Origin: Candidatus Accumulibacter propinquus
Lineage (GTDB): Bacteria > Pseudomonadota > Gammaproteobacteria > Burkholderiales > Rhodocyclaceae
DNA: 64,000 nucleotides
Direction: 5' to 3'
Assembly: GCA_016714935.1 (NCBI GenBank)
Contig: JADKBU010000015.1
Location: 1-64,000, forward strand
Each line of letters starts with the position of its first letter. Position 1 is the first letter of the stretch. The position numbers and the translations under genes were made by a program. Under the pieces are notes generated by a model that was given only the letters and a program-made list of their open reading frames with translations, did no database searches and was not told where the DNA came from. This document shows positions 59,541-64,000 of this stretch, in pieces.

Positions 59541-59930
59541 GTGACAGAACACCCCATAGAAGTCTGGCATCGGCTGGTTCAAGAACGGAACCCACACGGG
59601 CTCGATGTGCTGCTCGATGCAGACGCAGTGTTTGTTTCACCAGTAATGCACACGCCGCAGCGGGGCAAGAAGGCCGCGGCAATGTACTTGGCTACGGCCT
59701 TTCAGGTGTTCTTCAACCCAACTTTCCGCTACGTGCGCGAGATCGTCGGAAACACCGACGCCATGCTTGAATTCGAGACCGAGATCGACGGTGTCTTGGT
59801 TAACGGTGTCGACATCATCAAGTGGAACGAAGCGGGACGCATCGTTGAGTTCAAGGTAATGCTTCGTCCGCTCAAGGCGATCAATCTCATTCATCAACGC
59901 ATGACCGCCATGCTTCAAGCCAGCCAGTGA
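59541..59930 (+). CDS. NTF2/SnoaL-like small protein
   Basis: A 129-residue protein beginning with GTG at 59541 after GGAGGAGG. The sequence (LVQERNPHGLDVLLDADAVF, then MYLATAFQVFFNPTFRYVRE, then FETEIDGVLVNGVDIIKWNEAGRIVEFKVMLRPL) follows the cone-shaped NTF2-like/SnoaL fold with the usual 'G.D.....G.I.E....RP' C-terminal strands. Such proteins are isomerases, hydrolases or ligand carriers; the substrate is unknown. Confidence 0.75.
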   Translation: MTEHPIEVWHRLVQERNPHGLDVLLDADAVFVSPVMHTPQRGKKAAAMYLATAFQVFFNPTFRYVREIVGNTDAMLEFETEIDGVLVNGVDIIKWNEAGRIVEFKVMLRPLKAINLIHQRMTAMLQASQ

Positions 59931-59934
59931 GCGC

Positions 59935-60181
59935 ATGTCGCAGAAAATTCATCCATCAACCCCGGAGATCAACCGTCTGCGAGCCGCCGCAGCCCTGATT
60001 CCCAGCATCGAGTCTGGCTTGCTGGAGTTCAAGGCTCTCTGTCGAGCGGGCTGCGCTCACGGCTTCGTTCTGCGAATGGACGGCCGAGAATGTGCCTGAC
60101 GATCCCGAGGTCGTGAAACTGGCGGAAACGGTGGGCAGCGGGCTGAAGCGCATCAAGATGGCGTTGTCTGCGGTCGCTTGA
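59935..60181 (+). pseudogene. Small unknown gene with one frameshift
   Basis: ATG at 59935, 4 bp after the NTF2-like stop, opens MSQKIHPSTPEINRLRAAAA, then LIPSIESGLLEFKAL. The frame then breaks. The next frame carries a plausible continuation, VERAALTASFCEWTAENVPD then DPEVVKLAETVGSGLKRI, ending KMALSAVA before TGA at 60179-60181. The total length of 247 bp is one base off a whole number of codons. Restored product about 82 residues, mostly helical. Family not recognised. Possibly cotranscribed with the NTF2-like gene. Confidence 0.5.
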
Positions 60182-60879
60182 GCCTTCCAGGCAACAGACA
60201 CTGACTTGGTTGGCACTTGGGTAATGATGTGGGTGCCTGCCCGTTGTCCCGGAAGCACCTGCTACTCGATTTCCCTGACACCACGGCACTTCGGTAACGC
60301 AGTACACTCCCAAGCGCACTTCCTGCCTTCGACCCATGTTTGGCAATGCGCTTGGTCAGTCTCCAGCCTGCCCGTTTTTCGTTTTCCACGCCGATCGTCG
60401 TACGCAACGCTCGCCTCCATGCCGTAGCCATAGGTTGGGCTGAGGAGCGAAACCCCACAACCGGAGCAAATCCCGGGGATCGGGGCGCGGCAGAGACGCC
60501 GGCACCCCTGATCGTTTCGGGCTGGGGCTGACCGTCACGCGATGACGCGTGGTACAGTCATTACTTTCTGGAGATCACCTAAGCCGTCATGCGCCGGACA
60601 TCCGGCCGACTCCGGCGCACACGCTAACGGTCATTGCAGTTGCCGCCGCCCCGGATGATGAAAGAAGATGCGGGTTGGGAAGCGGCGGGTAGAGGTCGCG
60701 CAATATTTTGGCGGCTCGACCCCGCAAGCTAACGTGACCCGCTGAACCGACTCGTACCCCGGATTGCTGCCATCGAGCGCACACATTAAAAGGGGCCGTT
60801 GGCGACCTGTCGCCTTCAGGCAATTTCGGTTCTGGCACCCACCGCCTCCCGCGTTCAAGTTTATGGCGAAAGGAGACGG
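60182..60879 (+). other. Intergenic region with palindromic elements
   Basis: No coding signal is recognised in these ~700 bp. TGCGCCGGA (60590-60598) and TCCGGCGCA (60611-60619) form a perfect 9-bp stem. At about 60628-60668 there is a block like the inverted repeat near 30510 (ACGGTCATT, then CCCCGGATGATGAAAG). The right end is the leader of the IS110-type element. Confidence 0.45.
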
Positions 60880-62055
60880 ATGGAACTGGTTCCGATCCAC
60901 AAGCGGGTCATTGGGCTGGATATTCATCAGGCCAGGTCACGGCGTGCGCGATCATCGAGGAATCGGGCGGCGAGACACGACTCGAGCAGCGGCAATTTGG
61001 CGCGTTCAAACGGACCGGCGGGAGCTGGCGGTCTGGGCGGCGGCGCTTGATCCGGACGAAGTCGTCATGGAAAGCACGGGCATCTACTGGAAGAGTCCGT
61101 ATGCGGCGCTGGAGGCGGTCGGTATCCGGGCGACGGTGGTCAATGCCCGTCATGTCAAGCAGGTGCCGGGACGCAAGACGGATGTCGGAGATGCCCAGTG
61201 GCTGGCCACCCTGGCGCGAGCCGGTCTGCTCCGAGGGTCTTTCGTGCCGCCGGCCCAACTGCGCGAACTGCGTCTGATCGCCCGGCAACGGCAGAAGCTG
61301 GTCGGGCTGCTCTCGTCCGAGAAGAACCGCATGCACAAAGTGCTGACCGATGCCGGCATCCGGCTGGGCGTGGTGGTCAGCGATATCCATGGTCAGTCGG
61401 CACGCGCGATGATCAAGGGATTCTCCGGGGGCAGGCCCGCACGAGGTTCTTGCACGATGCCCTGCAGGGCGAATTGACCGCGAGTCACGTGTTCGTTCTT
61501 GACGAACTATTGCGGCATATCGAGGAACTCGAAGCGCGCATCACGCGATTCGACGCCCGTCTACTCCACGAGTTGGCGAGCGAGCACAATGCGCTGGCCC
61601 TGCTACAAACCTTGCCAGGTGTCGACACCATCGGTGCCGCCATGCTGCTCGTCGAGATCGGCAGCGATAGGTGCGTTTTCGGCAACCCCGATCGCCTGGC
61701 TTCCTGGGTGGGTATCTGTCCAGGAAACAACGAATCCGCCGGAAAGCGCAAGTCCGGACGGGTCCGCAAGGGCAATCCCTACGTCCGACGACTCCTGTGC
61801 GAGTTTGCTCACGCCGCCAGCCGGACCAAATCAGCGTTTCACGCCAAGTTTCAATCGCTGATCGTTCGTCGTGGCCACAAGCGCGCCATCGTCGCCTTGG
61901 CTCACAAGATGTTGCGCACCATCTTCTTCATGCTCAAGCGTGGCGACTATTACCGGGACTCCGCCACCAACTATGAGCAGCTATCGGTGCAGCGCAACGC
62001 TTCTCGCTGGATCAAGGCGCTGACTCGCTTCGGCTTCATCCCCGCAGCCGCCTGA
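60880..62055 (+). mobile_element. IS110-family transposase with three single-base frameshifts
   Basis: The restored ~391-residue protein has an N-terminal RuvC-like DEDD domain: GLDIHQ; VVMESTGIYWKSPY; and NARHVKQVPGRKTDVGDAQWLATL with the Asp pair. The C-terminal transposase_20 domain has LQTLPGVDTIGAAMLLVEIG, then FGNPDRLASWVGICPGNNES with the catalytic Ser region, and RKGNPYVRRLLCEFAHAAS. The frames run 1, 0, 2, 1, each step being a lost base. The losses lie near 60932 (GGCCAGG), 61013 (CGGACCGG) and 61433 (GGGGGCAGG). Total length stays a multiple of three. GGAG precedes the ATG. Either a dead copy or consensus errors. IS110 elements lack terminal inverted repeats, so the edges are undefined. 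Confidence 0.88.
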
Positions 62056-62279
62056 TTCACGACCACCACTCTCCATGACCGCTCGCGGTCAGGTACCCGT
62101 GCGCTTGGAGACTGGGTTCTTTCACATAAACTGGAAACCGATCGGGAAGATCCACGATAACGCTAATACACAAAATCAAGCGTTGTGCGCGCGCGTGCGC
62201 GTGGCGCTGCTGTTGTTGCGGACGACGCCCGTCAGATCGCCAGGGGGAAGTTACAGCGCAACCAATCGAAAGCTGCCTC

Positions 62280-63155
62280 TTAGCTATTGAACTCGGCAAA
62301 GAACTCCCTGTCGATTTCATAGCTGGTAACCGGTTTGAGGCCAAGTTCGAGGTTCTCCAGCATATCGACAAGTTTATCTCCATCGATAAGGTCGATTGGC
62401 GGTGCGCCATCCCTGGACGCTTCGCGGCGCGCCTCGGCGGTAAAGGTTCCAGTTGTGATGATGATCCCTTTATCGGCACGACCTGTCATTGCACCGCGAA
62501 AATCGCGGACATGCGAGGGGGAAACGGATTTCGCATAGCGCTTACACTGGAAGACCACCTTGAAGGAAACCAGCGGATTTATTTGCAGGGTGCCATGCCC
62601 ATCGATTCCACCATCACCGCTCCTGCCGGTGACGACGACTTGAATGAAACCAGCCTCTCGTAGAAGGCGCTGAGACAGACGTTCAAAGCCCCCGGATGGC
62701 AATTTCAAGAGCAAGTCGAAGACTTCGCCGCGGTATGTTTCGGGCGAGGTCCTAGCGTCCTCAACAACTTGCTCCACCACTGATTCAGGCGCGTCGGTCT
62801 TTGCCCGCTGTTGCTTTTGGTAAATGCGGACTTGGTTAGCAATTTCGCGCGCCTGGTCTAATGAAAGGGAAGTGGCGCGACCTTTTTCGGTGAGAGTCCA
62901 AACCCCTCGCTTTGATGAGTCCAAAAGACCCATGCGTACAAGGTAATACCTCGCCCATGCAACCTGATTTCGATAACGTGACTGGTCAGACGGGAGAACT
63001 TCGTTTTGAAGCTCATCGGGAAGGGCAAGGTCGCAAGCAATTCGCTCGACAACCTCATCCGGAGTACCTGAGCCGCCAAGTGCACGGAGCGCATCCAGTA
63101 GCGGCCCGAAGTATCGAACGAACTGCGGGCCTTCGCTTTTCGTCTTACGTGTCAT
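62280..63155 (-). CDS. mrr: Mrr-type restriction endonuclease (type IV, modified DNA)
   Basis: Cleaves methylated foreign DNA. The 291-residue product matches Mrr in length. It has an N-terminal winged-helix domain (about 5-90: YFGPLLDALRALGGSGTPDEVVERI; YYLVRMGLLDSSKRGVWTLTEKG). The C-terminal Mrr catalytic domain (about 145-265) has FERLSQRLLREAGF, GRSGDGGIDGHG with the catalytic Asp, VVFQCKRYA for the Q/E-x-K, and IIITTGTFTAEA. All nuclease motifs look intact. It lies alone between the IS110 element and tRNA-Ser on the minus strand, a common place for defence genes on islands. Confidence 0.93.
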   Translation of the reverse strand: MTRKTKSEGPQFVRYFGPLLDALRALGGSGTPDEVVERIACDLALPDELQNEVLPSDQSRYRNQVAWARYYLVRMGLLDSSKRGVWTLTEKGRATSLSLDQAREIANQVRIYQKQQRAKTDAPESVVEQVVEDARTSPETYRGEVFDLLLKLPSGGFERLSQRLLREAGFIQVVVTGRSGDGGIDGHGTLQINPLVSFKVVFQCKRYAKSVSPSHVRDFRGAMTGRADKGIIITTGTFTAEARREASRDGAPPIDLIDGDKLVDMLENLELGLKPVTSYEIDREFFAEFNS

Positions 63156-63299
63156 GGCTCGTGGCTCATTTCCAAATCGCGTTCTCGATCAAGCCGACTT
63201 GGTTACAGCGCAACTGCGCGCCTTTGTGTCACCACGTACCATGCAAGCGCATCGGAATTGATGGGGCAGCAAGTGGGATTCCCATCTGCATAAATACAA

Positions 63300-63321
63300 A
63301 AGCCCTGATTTAACAGGGCTT
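63300..63321 (-). terminator. Terminator of tRNA-Ser
   Basis: AAGCCCTG and CAGGGCTT form an 8-bp stem with a 6-nt loop. In minus-strand sense it is followed by TTTTGTATTT, a good U-tract. It begins 12 bp after the tRNA 3' end. Confidence 0.8.
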
Positions 63322-63333
63322 CCAGGCTATAAC

Positions 63334-63424
63334 TGGCGGAGAGAGCGGGATTCGAACCCGCGGTGGGATGTTATCCCACACACGCTTTCCAGGCGTGCGA
63401 CTTAAACCACTCATCCATCTCTCC
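63334..63424 (-). tRNA. tRNA-Ser (anticodon GGA)
   Basis: A 91-nt tRNA read on the minus strand, with a GGAGAGA acceptor arm pairing with TCTCTCC, discriminator G and encoded CCA. The anticodon loop CTGGAAA gives anticodon GGA (plus-strand 63388-63390) and decodes UCC/UCU. A long variable arm (GTGGGATAACATCCCAC) and the T-loop GGTTCGAATCC are class II features typical of tRNA-Ser. Its 3' end faces the accessory region on the left. Confidence 0.97.
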
Positions 63425-63666
63425 GGAAGAGGACGAATTCTAGCAGAAGGCCAAGCCAATACCAAACGTGACGCACGGCCATGACCGGCAGGCGGCCAGC
63501 CGCCCTCAGATCCCGGAATCACTTCTCGCTTGTTCCCACCCACCTTCGTGCCCCGCGGTCGGACGGCCCTTTCTCGACGAATCGGCGCATCCTGTCGCTT
63601 CAGGACGGTGCGCCACTTTGCGCGGGGGCGAGTGCTATCATTCGCCACTTTGCCTGGCCTTCGTCA

Positions 63667-64000
63667 ATGAGTCTATACACCCTGAAGCCTCGTTTTCAGG
63701 CCCTGCTCCGCCCTTCGGTGCGAGCTCTGCATGCACTCGGGGTAACCGCCAATCAGGTGACGATCGCTGCCTGCGCAGGTTCCGTCATGGTCGGATCCGG
63801 GCTGGTGATTGCCGCCGAATCGGAACAGCGGCAGTGGTTCCTGCTGCTGCCCGCCTGGCTCTTGCTGCGCATGGCGATGAATGCGATGGATGGGCTGCTG
63901 GCACGGGAATTCGGGCAGCGTTCGGCAATCGGCGCCTATCTCAACGAACTCTGCGATCTGCTGTCCGATGCCGCACTGTACCTGCCTGTTGCCTTTGTGC
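63667..64000 (+). CDS. CDP-alcohol phosphatidyltransferase, N-terminal part (runs off the window)
   Basis: A membrane enzyme that moves a phosphatidyl group from CDP-diacylglycerol to an alcohol. The first 111 residues are visible. MSLYTLKPRFQALLRPSVRA leads into LGVTANQVTIAA. The active-site motif MDGLLAREFGQRSAIGAYLN, then ELCDLLSDAALYLP, follows the pattern DGxxARxxxxxSxxGxxLxExxDxxSD. The LNE..D form is that of YnjF/YnbA-like members of unknown substrate rather than PgsA or PssA. TM helices flank the motif. The gene continues beyond 64000. Confidence 0.85.
   Translation, partial: MSLYTLKPRFQALLRPSVRALHALGVTANQVTIAACAGSVMVGSGLVIAAESEQRQWFLLLPAWLLLRMAMNAMDGLLAREFGQRSAIGAYLNELCDLLSDAALYLPVAFV

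Overview
The window is GC-rich, densely coded DNA of a betaproteobacterial type. A Rhodocyclales relative such as the Accumulibacter/Zoogloea group fits best. The pointers are a PEP-CTERM exosortase substrate behind a sigma-54 promoter, a yejABEF-type peptide importer, an E. coli-like FabI, hemerythrin-linked signalling and many long sensor kinases. This placement is inferred from gene content; no 16S or marker gene is present.

Layout. (1) 1-9.3 kb: the 3' part of a giant VCBS/cadherin-like adhesin gene on the + strand. It is full of single-base frameshifts toward the left edge and includes three ~1.2-kb tandem repeats. (2) 9.5-22 kb: core genes. These are a DUF4338 (DruA-type) remnant, a lytic transglycosylase with six LysM domains, a four-gene oligopeptide ABC importer (binding lipoprotein, two permeases, fused double ATPase), enoyl-ACP reductase FabI and a dipeptidase with a one-base frameshift. 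(3) 22.7-30.9 kb: a LysE-type exporter, a secreted unknown protein, a sorbosone/glucose-dehydrogenase-like beta-propeller, a small secreted protein, and a divergent AraC-type regulator/sulfatase pair with a 21-bp direct-repeat operator candidate. (4) 30.9-49.9 kb: nearly 19 kb of signalling genes, all on the - strand, mostly joined by ATGA stop/start overlaps. They are CheB-CheR-PAS, a kinase-receiver-HD-GYP fusion, an orphan NMT1-type periplasmic binding protein, a HAMP kinase, a stand-alone receiver, a 1314-residue hybrid kinase with Hpt, a broken hemerythrin/kinase-tail scar, receiver-HD-GYP, DUF3391-HD-GYP, a PAS kinase, and finally a PAS-GGDEF-hemerythrin cyclase. Three c-di-GMP phosphodiesterase candidates and one diguanylate cyclase are thus wired to several sensors. 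(5) 50-63.3 kb: an accessory zone with decayed IS1380, IS1634 and IS110 transposases and a recombinase tail. Interspersed are an HDOD protein, the PEP-CTERM protein, a phytanoyl-CoA-dioxygenase-like enzyme, a membrane alpha/beta hydrolase next to a two-TM SLATT-like protein, an NTF2-like protein and an Mrr restriction enzyme. The zone abuts the 3' end of tRNA-Ser(GGA). (6) The right edge carries the start of a CDP-alcohol phosphatidyltransferase.

Many of the broken genes differ from an intact reading by a single missing base, often in short G/C runs. Some apparent pseudogenes (the adhesin, pepD, IS110) may therefore be consensus errors rather than real decay. The signalling operon is the most interesting unit. 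Its candidate logic is that periplasmic ligand and oxygen/redox inputs set c-di-GMP through several HD-GYP outputs. That logic is inferred from domain content and gene coupling.
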